From: an uncultured Pelagibacteraceae bacterium
GTDB lineage: Bacteria > Pseudomonadota > Alphaproteobacteria > Pelagibacterales > Pelagibacteraceae
Length of the DNA: 64,000 nucleotides
Direction: 5' to 3'
NCBI GenBank assembly: GCA_902593845.1
Contig: CACJJV010000006.1
Coordinates: forward strand, 1 to 64,000
Shown here: positions 26,117 to 34,338 of the stretch, one piece after another
How the letters are laid out: each line of letters begins with the position of its first letter
Position numbering within the stretch: position 1 is the first letter of the stretch
Program-made: the position numbers and the translations under genes
Notes under the pieces: generated by a model
The model's input: only the letters and a program-made list of their open reading frames with translations
Databases searched by the model: none
Told to the model about the DNA's origin: nothing

Positions 26117-26330
26117 TAAAATTTTTGAATGGGCAGGAGTTATAACTGCTATATTATATTCATTATTTGTAGCTATGAATATTGGCATAGAGTTTTTTGG
26201 TTTTTGTTTATTACTTATATCTGCAATCCTAATTGGAATTTGGGCTTATAGGGGCGGTCACAGAGGAATATTATTTTTACAATTCTTTTATGCTACTGCA
26301 GCAATTATCGGGATGTTCAGGTGGTTTTAA
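26109..26330 (+). CDS. Small membrane protein, unknown
   Basis: The 73-residue product is almost wholly hydrophobic, with three short helices (about residues 8-25, 28-46 and 51-70) and one loop WAYRGGHRG. No family is recognised. It begins 5 nt before the ArfA-like stop, so it belongs to the amidotransferase transcript. Its stop codon interlocks with that of the convergent photolyase-like gene (26327-26330). Confidence 0.65.
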   Translation: MNNKIFEWAGVITAILYSLFVAMNIGIEFFGFCLLLISAILIGIWAYRGGHRGILFLQFFYATAAIIGMFRWF

Positions 26331-27466
26331 TTTAAAGATGATATTATTTTAGGAATATAATTTTTAAAATTAAAAAAACCTTTATTACAATATTGCCATG
26401 AATATTGATCGAGTTTTCTATATAAAAAATCTATTTTTAAATTATTTGAATTTAAATAATCCAGGTTTTCACCAACTGTTGGATATAACGCAATAACTTT
26501 TTCGTTTATATCTTTAACCTCACTTATATCTACCACTTCACAATTGATAGATTTATTTTCTAATCTTTGTTTTTGATCACTAATTAAAAGAGATTTAAAT
26601 TTAATAACTTTTTCACTCAGCTTTATAGATCTATTTTCATTATTATTTGAAATTATATAAATTTTTTTAAATTTATGATTTTGAAAATCTGTAGTTTCAA
26701 ATGATAAACTATTTTCAAAAATAAAAAGATTTTCATCATCTGTATTTTTATTGCTAAAATCTTGTTTAACTATTGAGTAAGTTTTTTCAGAAACTTTTGG
26801 AGGAGCAGTTTCATTTAATTTAATATTATTAAATTTATTATTAGTGAATTTTTTTATATTCCACTCACTTGCTAAATAGTGTTTTCCCTGTGTTTGAATT
26901 CCAGCTACCCATCTCCAACCAAGAGTATTAGATGCAGAGTCGCCATCATAAAGATGTTGCATAAAAAATTCTGCTCCTAATTGCCAGGGTAATTCTAATG
27001 TAAAAATCCAAATACTAGCAAACCACATTCTAGTATGATTATGTAAATAATTATTTTCTTTAAGTTCTGTTACCCAGTAATTAAAACATTCAATATTGGT
27101 TTTTCCATCCATTGCATTTTTGTAATTTTGGTTATCTTTATATTCTTCTCGAATTTTATTTAACTCTGCTACGTAATCTGTCCAAACGTTTGGTCGTAAT
27201 TCTAACCAACCCTTCCAATATGTTCGCCACAAAACTTCTTGAATAAATTTTTCATTTTTTGAAAAAGAAAACTTGCTAAGTGATTTTTCAATAACTTCTT
27301 TCTCATTGATAACTCCATGAGTAATATATGGAGATAAACCAGATATATTTGATCTGTTTTCTGGACCAAAGTCAAAATTTCTTAGTTTGGAATATTCAGA
27401 AAGATTTTGTTCTACAAAATTATTTAATCTATTTAAGGCCGCAGCCTTTGAGGCTTCAAATTTCAT
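26327..27466 (-). CDS. Photolyase-like FAD-binding protein with swapped domain order
   Basis: The 379-residue protein starts directly in the photolyase FAD domain: SGLSPYITHGVI, FIQEVLWRTYWKGWLELRP, HNHTRMWFASIWIF and GDSASNTLGWRWVAGIQTQGKHY. The usual N-terminal antenna domain is missing. Instead the C-terminal 130 residues look like an alpha/beta nucleotide-type domain (KIYIISNNNENRS, KVIALYPTVGENLDYL) ending in QYCNKGFFNFKNYIP. This suggests a permuted arrangement. It could be a repair enzyme or a photoreceptor. Its start lies 6 nt downstream of psiE. Confidence 0.85.
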   Translation of the reverse strand: MKFEASKAAALNRLNNFVEQNLSEYSKLRNFDFGPENRSNISGLSPYITHGVINEKEVIEKSLSKFSFSKNEKFIQEVLWRTYWKGWLELRPNVWTDYVAELNKIREEYKDNQNYKNAMDGKTNIECFNYWVTELKENNYLHNHTRMWFASIWIFTLELPWQLGAEFFMQHLYDGDSASNTLGWRWVAGIQTQGKHYLASEWNIKKFTNNKFNNIKLNETAPPKVSEKTYSIVKQDFSNKNTDDENLFIFENSLSFETTDFQNHKFKKIYIISNNNENRSIKLSEKVIKFKSLLISDQKQRLENKSINCEVVDISEVKDINEKVIALYPTVGENLDYLNSNNLKIDFLYRKLDQYSWQYCNKGFFNFKNYIPKIISSLN

Positions 27467-27472
27467 TTTGAT

Positions 27473-27853
27473 TTATTTTGATTTTTTTTTCTTTAAACCA
27501 AGCTTGTCGCTATGTCTTAATCTTAAAATAACAATTGCACCAGCAATTAGAACAATGGCAATAGCTTCATAAACTAATGCTGTTGGATCCATTTCCTTAC
27601 CTTGAAGAATAATAAATCGTGCTAAAGCAGTAATTGCAATTAACAATGGAAGGGTAATACTAATTGATTGTTGGTTCCAAAAAACTCTTACCATTGCTAG
27701 CACTTCTAGGTAAAGAAACATTAATAATAAATCAGCTAAAGTTACCGATCTATTCTCAAACATTTTGTACATCTCTATACCGACTGCAATAACTGTGCTT
27801 ATTAAAATGATAACCATTAAAATAAGCTGTAAATTTTTTGCTATTTTTTCCAT
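27473..27853 (-). CDS. PsiE family membrane protein
   Basis: The 126-residue protein has four transmembrane helices and the PsiE family region MFLYLEVLAMVRVFWNQQSI followed by TALARFIIL, where conserved Glu and Arg sit within the membrane. PsiE in E. coli is induced by phosphate starvation and its role is unknown. It overlaps the upstream membrane gene by one base and is followed by the photolyase-like gene, forming a three-gene minus-strand run. Confidence 0.85.
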   Translation of the reverse strand: MEKIAKNLQLILMVIILISTVIAVGIEMYKMFENRSVTLADLLLMFLYLEVLAMVRVFWNQQSISITLPLLIAITALARFIILQGKEMDPTALVYEAIAIVLIAGAIVILRLRHSDKLGLKKKKSK

Positions 27854-28311
27854 TATTTATCTTTACTAAAAGGCAACCATTTTTCAAACACTGATTTTGA
27901 AGAACCTTCATAAGGAATTGAATAAGAATATGGATTCGGACTTGTTAATACTTCAATACCTTTTGAAAAAACAAATATAAACACAATCACAAAAACAAGA
28001 ACCATTATTTTAAAAGGGTCAAAATTTTTTGTTTTAAAAACACTAGCAGAATTTTCTTCTGCTCTATGAAAATGTTTAAAGGTCATATACACGGCAAAGA
28101 TTAAACCAATGTGAGCTAAAAAAAGACCAGTCCAACCAAAAACAAAAGTTGTGTATGAAAAAACATATAAACTAAAAACTGTGGTCCATATAAAGCTTAA
28201 AACTAATAAAATTTGCAACCTAACAGTTTTAGGAAGAGAACGTAGATCATTTTTACTATCATCAAACAAAATGTTTGCTGTATCTCTCATCCAATTTTTA
28301 AGTGATTCCAT
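27853..28311 (-). CDS. Membrane protein of unknown function
   Basis: The 152-residue protein has three hydrophobic helices (about residues 31-51, 56-76 and 101-119). Its N-terminal cytoplasmic segment is NWMRDTANILFDDSKNDL, and the tail is predicted outside the last helix. No family is recognised. It directly precedes psiE with a one-base overlap, so the two are probably made together. It could belong to the phosphate-stress-like group, but nothing in the sequence proves that. Confidence 0.7.
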   Translation of the reverse strand: MESLKNWMRDTANILFDDSKNDLRSLPKTVRLQILLVLSFIWTTVFSLYVFSYTTFVFGWTGLFLAHIGLIFAVYMTFKHFHRAEENSASVFKTKNFDPFKIMVLVFVIVFIFVFSKGIEVLTSPNPYSYSIPYEGSSKSVFEKWLPFSKDK

Positions 28312-28368
28312 AATTCTAAGATATAGCTAAAAATAAATTTAACAAACTATAAATTGTCCTAAAACTTA

Positions 28369-29556
28369 TTAATATCCCAGTTTTTTCTTGTGATAATTAA
28401 TAAATCTTTCAACATTAGATTTATTAAATGTTTTATTTTCTTCAAAAGAAACTTTTTTCATTGAGTATGCATTACTTTTTGTAATTCTAGATTGAATAGT
28501 AATATTCCCTTTGTATAGTTTAAGTTTTACTGACCCATTCACCTTATTTCTTTTTTGATCAATAATTTTTTGCAATTTAAATCTCTCTTTTGAATACCAA
28601 TAACCATTATAAATAAGTTCGGCATATCTTGGCATAATCAAATCTTTTTTGTGCATTGTTTCTTTATCCAATGTCACTGACTCAATAGCTCTATGGGCAT
28701 GTATCAAAAGTGTTCCGCCCGGTGTTTCATAAACTCCTCTTGATTTAATTCCAAGAAATCTATTTTCAACTAGGTCAACTCTCCCTATGCCATTTTTTCC
28801 AGCAATAAAATTTAATTTGGTAAGAATGTTTTCAGGATTTAATTTTTTTCCATTTATTCCAACAGGGTCACCATTTTTAAAATTAATTGAGATAAAAGTT
28901 GGTTTATTTGGTGCTTTTTCAGGAGAGGTTGTTCTTTGGAAAATAAATTCTGGAGCTGAATTTTTTGGGTTCTCTAAAATTTTACCTTCAGTTGAGGTAT
29001 GAAATAAATTATCGTCAACAGAAAAAGGGGGTGCACCTTTTTTATCTTTTGGGATGGGTATCTTATGTTTTTTTGCATAATTTATTAAATCGCTTCTAGA
29101 TTTTAATTTCCAAATTCTCCAGGGTGCAACAACTTTTATCTTTGGGCCAAAATAGTGATAACCTAACTCAAATCTGACCTGATCATTACCTTTTCCAGTT
29201 GCTCCATGAGATACTGCGTATGCTTTAAACTTTTTTGCTATTTTTATTTGGTCTTTTGCGATTAATGGTCTTGCTATGGAAGTTCCTAATAAATAAACTC
29301 CCTCATAAATCGCATTACCTCGTATCATAGGAAAAACATAATCTTTTACAAAAAGATTTTTTAAATCTTTAATTATGATTTTTTTAACACCAAATTTTTT
29401 AGCATTATTGATTATTTTTTTTCGATTAATCTCTTGGCCTATATCAGCAGTGTAACAAATGACTTCTGCATTATAATTTTCTTGAAGCCATTTTAGAATT
29501 ATAGATGTATCTAAGCCACCTGAATAAGCTAAAACAATTCTTTTTTTTGATTTCAT
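28369..29556 (-). CDS. argG: Argininosuccinate synthase
   Basis: The 395-residue protein is a full-length ArgG. It shows the ATP pyrophosphatase loop LAYSGGLDTSIILKWL, YTADIGQE, YEGVYLLGTSIARPLIA, VSHGATGKGNDQVRFELGY, KVVAPWR and SVDDNLFHTSTEG. It joins citrulline and aspartate in arginine synthesis. No other arg gene adjoins it. It follows an IalB-like gene by 3 nt on the same strand and may be cotranscribed with it and the aldo/keto reductase. Confidence 0.97.
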   Translation of the reverse strand: MKSKKRIVLAYSGGLDTSIILKWLQENYNAEVICYTADIGQEINRKKIINNAKKFGVKKIIIKDLKNLFVKDYVFPMIRGNAIYEGVYLLGTSIARPLIAKDQIKIAKKFKAYAVSHGATGKGNDQVRFELGYHYFGPKIKVVAPWRIWKLKSRSDLINYAKKHKIPIPKDKKGAPPFSVDDNLFHTSTEGKILENPKNSAPEFIFQRTTSPEKAPNKPTFISINFKNGDPVGINGKKLNPENILTKLNFIAGKNGIGRVDLVENRFLGIKSRGVYETPGGTLLIHAHRAIESVTLDKETMHKKDLIMPRYAELIYNGYWYSKERFKLQKIIDQKRNKVNGSVKLKLYKGNITIQSRITKSNAYSMKKVSFEENKTFNKSNVERFINYHKKKLGY

Positions 29557-29559
29557 TAA

Positions 29560-30066
29560 TTAACTGCAAGCTTTTTTTGCAGAATTATAGGCCTTTGTGA
29601 ATCCTAATAATGAATAATGATCTATGGTTTGTGAACCTTTTTCATTGTAACCAGTAACCATAATTCTTGATCCTTTTTTCATAACTTTAACCATGATTTT
29701 TTCTTTTTTATTACTCGTCATCCAAGCAAAACCTTGTTGTTTAATATCAAATTTAAATTTGTTATTTCCTGAAGTTGCTAAAACAGTATTATTTTTGTTA
29801 AATTCATATCCAGCAGTTGCACTTATTTCATTAGAAATTTTTTCATTCGGTCTGAAAGTAACAAATAATCTAGCATCTCTTTTACTCGTTTTTGGTGCTT
29901 GTAAAACAGGGGTAGATTGAGCAAAACAAACTTTACCAGAACTTTCTTGTATTACTAATGTTTCCCAATCTTTGAACTTACCAACTTTTTTTATATCAGC
30001 TAAACTAAATGTAATTGGAATGATTAAAAATAAAAATGTGAAGATAAATTTTTTAATTATGGACAT
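29560..30066 (-). CDS. IalB-like (invasion-associated locus B) periplasmic protein
   Basis: The 168-residue protein has a signal peptide (residues 1-23, ending SLA) and the IalB family layout. FKDWETLVI and KVCFAQSTPVLQAP follow the start, then RDARLFVTFRP and a C-terminal YSLLGFTKAYNSAKKACS. IalB proteins are small secreted proteins widespread in alphaproteobacteria. In Bartonella one member is linked to host-cell invasion, but free-living copies have no known role. It overlaps the aldo/keto reductase end by 10 nt. Confidence 0.87.
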   Translation of the reverse strand: MSIIKKFIFTFLFLIIPITFSLADIKKVGKFKDWETLVIQESSGKVCFAQSTPVLQAPKTSKRDARLFVTFRPNEKISNEISATAGYEFNKNNTVLATSGNNKFKFDIKQQGFAWMTSNKKEKIMVKVMKKGSRIMVTGYNEKGSQTIDHYSLLGFTKAYNSAKKACS

Positions 30067-31097
30067 GGATTAGGGTATTTCTTTTGAATTTTATTAATAT
30101 CATTTATTATATCGCTGTTTAAATTTACATTTACACTTTCTATATTTGTTTTCAACTGTTCCATTGTCGTTGCCCCAATAATAACACTAGTTGTGAAATG
30201 TTGAATTTCACAGAATTTTAAAGACATTTGAGTAAAATCTAAATTATATTTTTTTGAAATTTTGTAGTATTCATCAATGGCTTTTTGACCATTTTCATTT
30301 TTATATCTGTTAAAATTTTTAAATAATTGCATTCTCGATTTTGCTGGTAATTTATTATTTCTATATTTTCCTGTTAAATATCCAAACGCCAATGGAGAGT
30401 AAGCTAATAATCCGCTTTGCTCCCTAACGGAAATTTCGGCTAAACCAACCTCATACGTTCGATTTAGTAAGTTGTAAGGATTTTGGACAGACATCATTTT
30501 TGGAAGCCCTTTCATCTTTGATAGTTCAAGAAATTTTGATAAACCCCAAGCAGTTTCATTCGACAAACCTACATATCTAATTTTTCCTTGTTCAATAAAT
30601 TTTTTTAAACTTTCTAAAATTTCTTCAAAAGGTGTCCAATCTTTATCATTTTCGTCATGCTCATAACCGTAATCACCAAAAAAATTTGTGCTTCTTTCAG
30701 GCCAGTGAAGTTGATATAAATCAATATAGTCTGTTTTTAATCTCCTTAAACTTTCATCTAATGCTTCTTTAATTTTTTTTTTACCAAAACTATTTCCACC
30801 ACCTCTAATATATTTGTTCGACGTTTTTCCACAAACTTTAGTAGCAAGAACAATGTCATTCCTTTTTTTTGTTTTTTGAAACCAATTACCAATTATTTTT
30901 TCAGTTTCTCCATAGGTTTCTTCTCTCATTGGAATTGAATATATTTCAGCTGTATCCCAAAAATTTACTCCTTGACTTAAAGCAAAATCCATTTGTTCAA
31001 AACCCTCTTTCTCTGAATTTTGTTCACCCCAGGTCATTGTACCGAGACAAATTGTACTTACATCTAGATCAGTATTTCCTAATTTTTTGTAATTCAT
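30057..31097 (-). CDS. Aldo/keto reductase
   Basis: The 346-residue TIM-barrel protein is like Tas/YajO aldo/keto reductases. The catalytic Asp/Tyr pair sits in NFWDTAEIYSIPMREETYGE, Lys in IVLATKVCGK, and His in DLYQLHWPERSTN. The NADPH region reads SVIIGATTMEQLKTNI. It reduces aldehydes or ketones of unspecified structure. It starts divergently from the Bax-inhibitor gene across 77 nt. It is the first gene of the AKR-ialB-argG run. Confidence 0.93.
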   Translation of the reverse strand: MNYKKLGNTDLDVSTICLGTMTWGEQNSEKEGFEQMDFALSQGVNFWDTAEIYSIPMREETYGETEKIIGNWFQKTKKRNDIVLATKVCGKTSNKYIRGGGNSFGKKKIKEALDESLRRLKTDYIDLYQLHWPERSTNFFGDYGYEHDENDKDWTPFEEILESLKKFIEQGKIRYVGLSNETAWGLSKFLELSKMKGLPKMMSVQNPYNLLNRTYEVGLAEISVREQSGLLAYSPLAFGYLTGKYRNNKLPAKSRMQLFKNFNRYKNENGQKAIDEYYKISKKYNLDFTQMSLKFCEIQHFTTSVIIGATTMEQLKTNIESVNVNLNSDIINDINKIQKKYPNPCP

Positions 31098-31139
31098 TAG
31101 TATTTTACAATATTAGTCATTAATTGTTTTTTTGATATC

Positions 31140-31167
31140 TTGAATAATTAATAAAAGATTATATATG
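31140..31167 (+). promoter_or_regulatory. Promoter for Bax-inhibitor-1 gene, near-leaderless
   Basis: TTGAAT (31140-31145), 16 nt, and TATATG (31162-31167) form a sigma70-like promoter. The ATG at 31175 is 7 nt beyond the -10 box, so transcription should begin at or next to the start codon. Confidence 0.5.
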
Positions 31168-31174
31168 TTACTGC

Positions 31175-31939
31175 ATGGAATTTAATAAAAAAGGTATACT
31201 AGGAAGAGCAAAAGAAGCTGCACAACAATCAACAGCAGTTACAGATGAGGGCTTAAGAGCCTACATGTTAAAAGTTTATAACTACATGGCAACGGGAATT
31301 CTTATGACAGGGATAATTGCCCTTATAACTTTCAAGATGTCTGTAGTGACCGATAGCTCAGGATCTATAGTTGGACTAACTCAAGTGGGTAACGCGATCT
31401 ATATGTCTGGGTTAAAATGGCTAGTAATGTTAGCTCCACTTGGAATTGTATTTTACATGAGCTTTGGTATCAATAAAATGAGCGCAGCTAAAGCGCAAAC
31501 AACTTTTTGGATTTTTGCTGCATTAATGGGTCTGTCTCTTTCGTCAATATTATTAATTTACACTGGCATGAGTATTACAAGAGTATTTTTCATTTGTTCT
31601 GCAACCTTTGGAGCAATGAGCATATATGGATATACAACAAAAAGAGACTTAACAAAATTAGGATCTTTTTTAATGATGGGTTTAATTGGTATTATTATCG
31701 CATCAATAGTTAATATATTTATGAAGTCTTCAATGATGTACTTCGTAATTTCTATTTTAGGTGTTTTAATTTTTGTAGGACTTACTGCTTATGACACACA
31801 AAAAATTAAAAACATGTATGCAGCTAGTGACACGGGTGAATTAATGGGCAAAAAAGCTGTAATGGGTGCATTAACGCTTTATTTAGACTTTATTAATTTA
31901 TTTATCATGTTGCTTAGACTTTTTGGTCAAAGAAGATAA
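31175..31939 (+). CDS. Bax inhibitor-1/YccA family membrane protein
   Basis: The 254-residue protein has seven transmembrane helices and the BI-1 end motif GLTAYDTQKIKNMY followed by GALTLYLDFINLFIMLLRLFG. It begins with a cytoplasmic segment containing LGRAKEAAQQSTAVTDEGLRAYM, typical of alphaproteobacterial members. YccA relatives modulate FtsH protease. Others behave as calcium-leak channels. It stands alone with its own promoter and converges on the DUF2794 gene with a 1-nt gap. Confidence 0.95.
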   Translation: MEFNKKGILGRAKEAAQQSTAVTDEGLRAYMLKVYNYMATGILMTGIIALITFKMSVVTDSSGSIVGLTQVGNAIYMSGLKWLVMLAPLGIVFYMSFGINKMSAAKAQTTFWIFAALMGLSLSSILLIYTGMSITRVFFICSATFGAMSIYGYTTKRDLTKLGSFLMMGLIGIIIASIVNIFMKSSMMYFVISILGVLIFVGLTAYDTQKIKNMYAASDTGELMGKKAVMGALTLYLDFINLFIMLLRLFGQRR

Positions 31940-31940
31940 T

Positions 31941-32282
31941 TTAAAGTTTTTTCCAATTAATATTTTTCAACAGATTATTTAGATCAGACGAATTTCTAAA
32001 TATTTTTCCGTTAGCATCGGTAATTAAGTATTTAAGATTTTTATTTTTTGGCTTAAAATTTTTGCAAATCTTATATAGAGCATTTTCTGTAGTATTTTTA
32101 AAAACACTAAAACCAACTTGTTTGCTTGAAATATTAAGTCCATAGTCTTTCCATGATCCTTCAGAAACCATTTTAGCGTATAAGTCTAAAATAATCTTTA
32201 ATTCATCTTTTTCAAAAAAATGTTTTTCTTCAATATTCTTTTTATTAACATTATTGATTATTAGACGTAGATTATTATTCAT
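31941..32282 (-). CDS. DUF2794 family protein
   Basis: The 113-residue product matches DUF2794 of alphaproteobacteria: FFEKDELKIILDLYAKMVSE, then GSWKDYGLNI, VGFSVFKNTTENALYKICK and a C-terminal DANGKIFRNSSDLNNLL. No function is established. Its start overlaps the end of yciB by 8 nt, so it is translated from the same messenger. There is no signal peptide or membrane helix. Confidence 0.85.
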   Translation of the reverse strand: MNNNLRLIINNVNKKNIEEKHFFEKDELKIILDLYAKMVSEGSWKDYGLNISSKQVGFSVFKNTTENALYKICKNFKPKNKNLKYLITDANGKIFRNSSDLNNLLKNINWKKL

Positions 32283-32832
32283 TTGTTTTATACTTATTTA
32301 TTAAACCTATTTGAAAAGCAGTGAATATAAATGTAATTGGTAATAGTCCCCATACTTTAAAATTTACCCAAAATTCTTCAGATTGAGTACGCCAAACTAT
32401 TTCGTTTAGAATTGCTAGACCAAAAAAGAAATATATCCATCTTTTATTTAATATTTCCCATCCTTCATCAGTTAGAGAGACAGAGTTACCCATTAATTTT
32501 TTTAAAACAGGTTCATTTGTGAAGTACCTTCCAAATATCAGAGCGAATGCAAAGAGAATATTTATAATTGTTGGTTTGACATAGATAAAAACTGGATTAT
32601 CAAAGTAAATTGTTAAGCCTCCAAATAAAGTAATTAAAACTCCACTTAACAAAGGAATCTTTGGTATTTTTTTTTCTAAAAACCAAACAATAGCTAATGC
32701 AATTATTGTCGCAATAATAAATGGGGGAATTGCAATTTTTAAGTCTTTTCCACTATCGTAGTAGTAGTAAAAAAAAATTACTAGAGGCCCAAAATCTGTT
32801 AAAAACTTTAAAAAAGATTTGTTCACAGGCAA
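32275..32832 (-). CDS. yciB: YciB/septation protein A family membrane protein
   Basis: The 185-residue protein has five to six helices and the YciB signature FLTDFGPLVIFFYYYY followed by ATIIALAIVWFLEKKIPK, GVLITLFGGLTIYF and YVKPTIINILFAFALI. The later RWIYFFFGLAILNEIVWR stretch is also conserved. In E. coli YciB interacts with envelope-synthesis proteins and affects cell length. In Shigella loss blocks septation. It is divergent from hspQ across 82 nt. Confidence 0.92.
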   Translation of the reverse strand: MPVNKSFLKFLTDFGPLVIFFYYYYDSGKDLKIAIPPFIIATIIALAIVWFLEKKIPKIPLLSGVLITLFGGLTIYFDNPVFIYVKPTIINILFAFALIFGRYFTNEPVLKKLMGNSVSLTDEGWEILNKRWIYFFFGLAILNEIVWRTQSEEFWVNFKVWGLLPITFIFTAFQIGLINKYKTNE

Positions 32833-32879
32833 GATATTAACATAAATAATATTTTCATAGAAACTTTTAATTTTTCTTA

Positions 32880-32909
32880 TTGATTTTTGTTTTTAAATAC
32901 CCATACTAA
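32880..32909 (+). promoter_or_regulatory. Promoter for hspQ, near-leaderless
   Basis: TTGATT (32880-32885), 18 nt, and TACTAA (32904-32909) form a plausible promoter. The ATG at 32915 is 5 nt after the -10 box, the distance expected for transcription starting on the start codon. Confidence 0.45.
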
Positions 32910-32914
32910 ATACG

Positions 32915-33235
32915 ATGGCAATTCAAAAAGCTAAATTTTCAATTGGAGATATAGTGAAACATAAACACTTCGACTTTAGAGGTGTAATTTATGATGTTGA
33001 TTTTGAATTTAATAATTCAGAAGAATGGTATCAATCGATACCAAAAAATGTAAGACCAAGAAAAGATCAGCCTTTTTATCATCTGTTGGCTGAAAATGAC
33101 GAAATCACATACGAGGCGTACGTTTCCGAGCAAAATCTTCTTGTAGATGACTCAGATGAACCAATTAAACATCCTTTAATTGAAGAAATTTTCTCTGGAA
33201 AAAAAGGATCTAGCTATTTCAAGCTATCTAATTAA
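32915..33235 (+). CDS. hspQ: Heat shock protein HspQ
   Basis: The 106-residue protein covers the whole HspQ/YccV-like domain. It has AKFSIGDIVKHKHFDFRGVI near the N-terminus, EWYQSIPKNVRPRKDQPFYH, YEAYVSEQNLL and a C-terminal HPLIEEIF. HspQ binds hemimethylated DNA in some tests and enhances Lon protease toward particular substrates. It stands alone between divergent yciB and the RNA-like hairpin that precedes the ccm genes. Confidence 0.96.
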   Translation: MAIQKAKFSIGDIVKHKHFDFRGVIYDVDFEFNNSEEWYQSIPKNVRPRKDQPFYHLLAENDEITYEAYVSEQNLLVDDSDEPIKHPLIEEIFSGKKGSSYFKLSN

Positions 33236-33303
33236 ATAAATCACTTTTTTAACACATTTAGCTCAAACCTTTGACACAGCAATTTGCTTTTATGAGGTTA
33301 ATT

Positions 33304-33374
33304 CTGATCAAGGGTGCTACTTATTTACCCTTCGTTATTATCTCCCTCTGGCATTCTTGATCAGGCAGTTTTTT
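33304..33374 (+). ncRNA. Candidate hairpin small RNA or leader with C-rich loop
   Basis: A 14-bp stem (33304-33317 with 33351-33364, including two G-U pairs) encloses a 33-nt loop and is followed by a run of six T at 33369-33374. The loop holds CCCTT and TCTCCCTC, sequences complementary to Shine-Dalgarno motifs. A TTGACA at 33271-33276 lies about 28 nt before the stem, though no clear -10 box was found. It may be an independent small RNA, the hspQ terminator, or an attenuator ahead of ccmC. Confidence 0.45.
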
Positions 33375-33396
33375 CATAATAAATATAAACTCATAC

Positions 33397-34104
33397 ATGT
33401 TTAAATATTTTGAACCAAATAAAATTTTTTCAATAACATCAAAAGCTCCTAAGTATGTATTATTTTTATTTATTGTCATTCTTTCAATAGGATTAACAGA
33501 GGCGTTAATATTATCTCCTGAGGATTATAAGCAAAGTCACTCTGTCAGAATTATGTATGTTCATGTTCCAGCAGCTTGGATTTCGCTTGGAATTTTTTCA
33601 GCTATTACCTTTTTATCTATAGTTGGATACATTTTTAAAATAAGAAATTTTTTTTTAATCGCAAAAAGTTTGGCACCCTCTGGGTTAGTATTTAATATAA
33701 TAGCTCTTGTTACTGGTTCCATATGGGGCAAACCCACATGGGGAACTTGGTGGGCTTGGGACGCAAGAATAACTTCAATGTTAATACTAGCACTGTTTTA
33801 CATAATGTATCTTGTTGCATGGAGAATTTTTGAAGATAATGACAAAGCATTTAAAGTTACATCAATTATCACAATTTTAGGAATTATTAATGTTCCGATA
33901 ATTAAGTATTCAGTAGATTGGTGGAATACACTGCATCAACCAGCTTCAATCAACATACTCTCGAAGTCTTCAATTCACACATCAATGCTGTTTCCATTAA
34001 TGACAATGACTGCGGCATTTGCCCTATTTTCTCTACTGATTTTTTTAATGAAATATAATACAGAACTGATAAAAATTAAGAACAAAGGGTTAGATAGATT
34101 ATGA
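33397..34104 (+). CDS. ccmC: Heme exporter protein C (cytochrome c maturation)
   Basis: The 235-residue protein has six transmembrane helices and the tryptophan-rich heme-handling motif WGKPTWGTWWAWDARIT between conserved histidines (MYVHVPAAW and TLHQPAS). CcmC loads heme onto CcmE at the periplasmic face. It is the first gene of ccmC-D-E-F-G-H. ccmA and ccmB, the ABC partner genes, are not in this window. Its stop overlaps the ccmD start by 4 nt. Confidence 0.96.
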   Translation: MFKYFEPNKIFSITSKAPKYVLFLFIVILSIGLTEALILSPEDYKQSHSVRIMYVHVPAAWISLGIFSAITFLSIVGYIFKIRNFFLIAKSLAPSGLVFNIIALVTGSIWGKPTWGTWWAWDARITSMLILALFYIMYLVAWRIFEDNDKAFKVTSIITILGIINVPIIKYSVDWWNTLHQPASINILSKSSIHTSMLFPLMTMTAAFALFSLLIFLMKYNTELIKIKNKGLDRL

Positions 34105-34328
34105 TTGAAAATTTATTTTTTATGAATGGATATGGACTGTATGTTTGGTCGGCATTTTCGTTTACTTTAGTAAGTTTTTTGACACTTTTTATGATTATCA
34201 AAATTCAATACAAAAAAGAAAAAAATAAATTTTTAGCAAAATTTGGATCTTTAAATTCTGAGAGAGCGGCTTATGCAAAATCTCAAAGTATAAATAAAGA
34301 AATTTTGTCAAATACTTCAAACATTTAA
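34101..34328 (+). CDS. ccmD: Heme exporter protein D
   Basis: The 75-residue protein has one N-terminal transmembrane helix preceded by FMNGYGLYVWSAFSFTL, the typical CcmD start with the conserved Tyr. A charged cytoplasmic tail follows. CcmD helps release the heme-CcmE complex from the CcmAB transporter. Its position between ccmC and ccmE supports the call more than the sequence alone. The tail of about 45 residues is somewhat longer than in many CcmD proteins. Confidence 0.88.
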   Translation: MIENLFFMNGYGLYVWSAFSFTLVSFLTLFMIIKIQYKKEKNKFLAKFGSLNSERAAYAKSQSINKEILSNTSNI

Positions 34329-34338
34329 CTTTTGAAAC

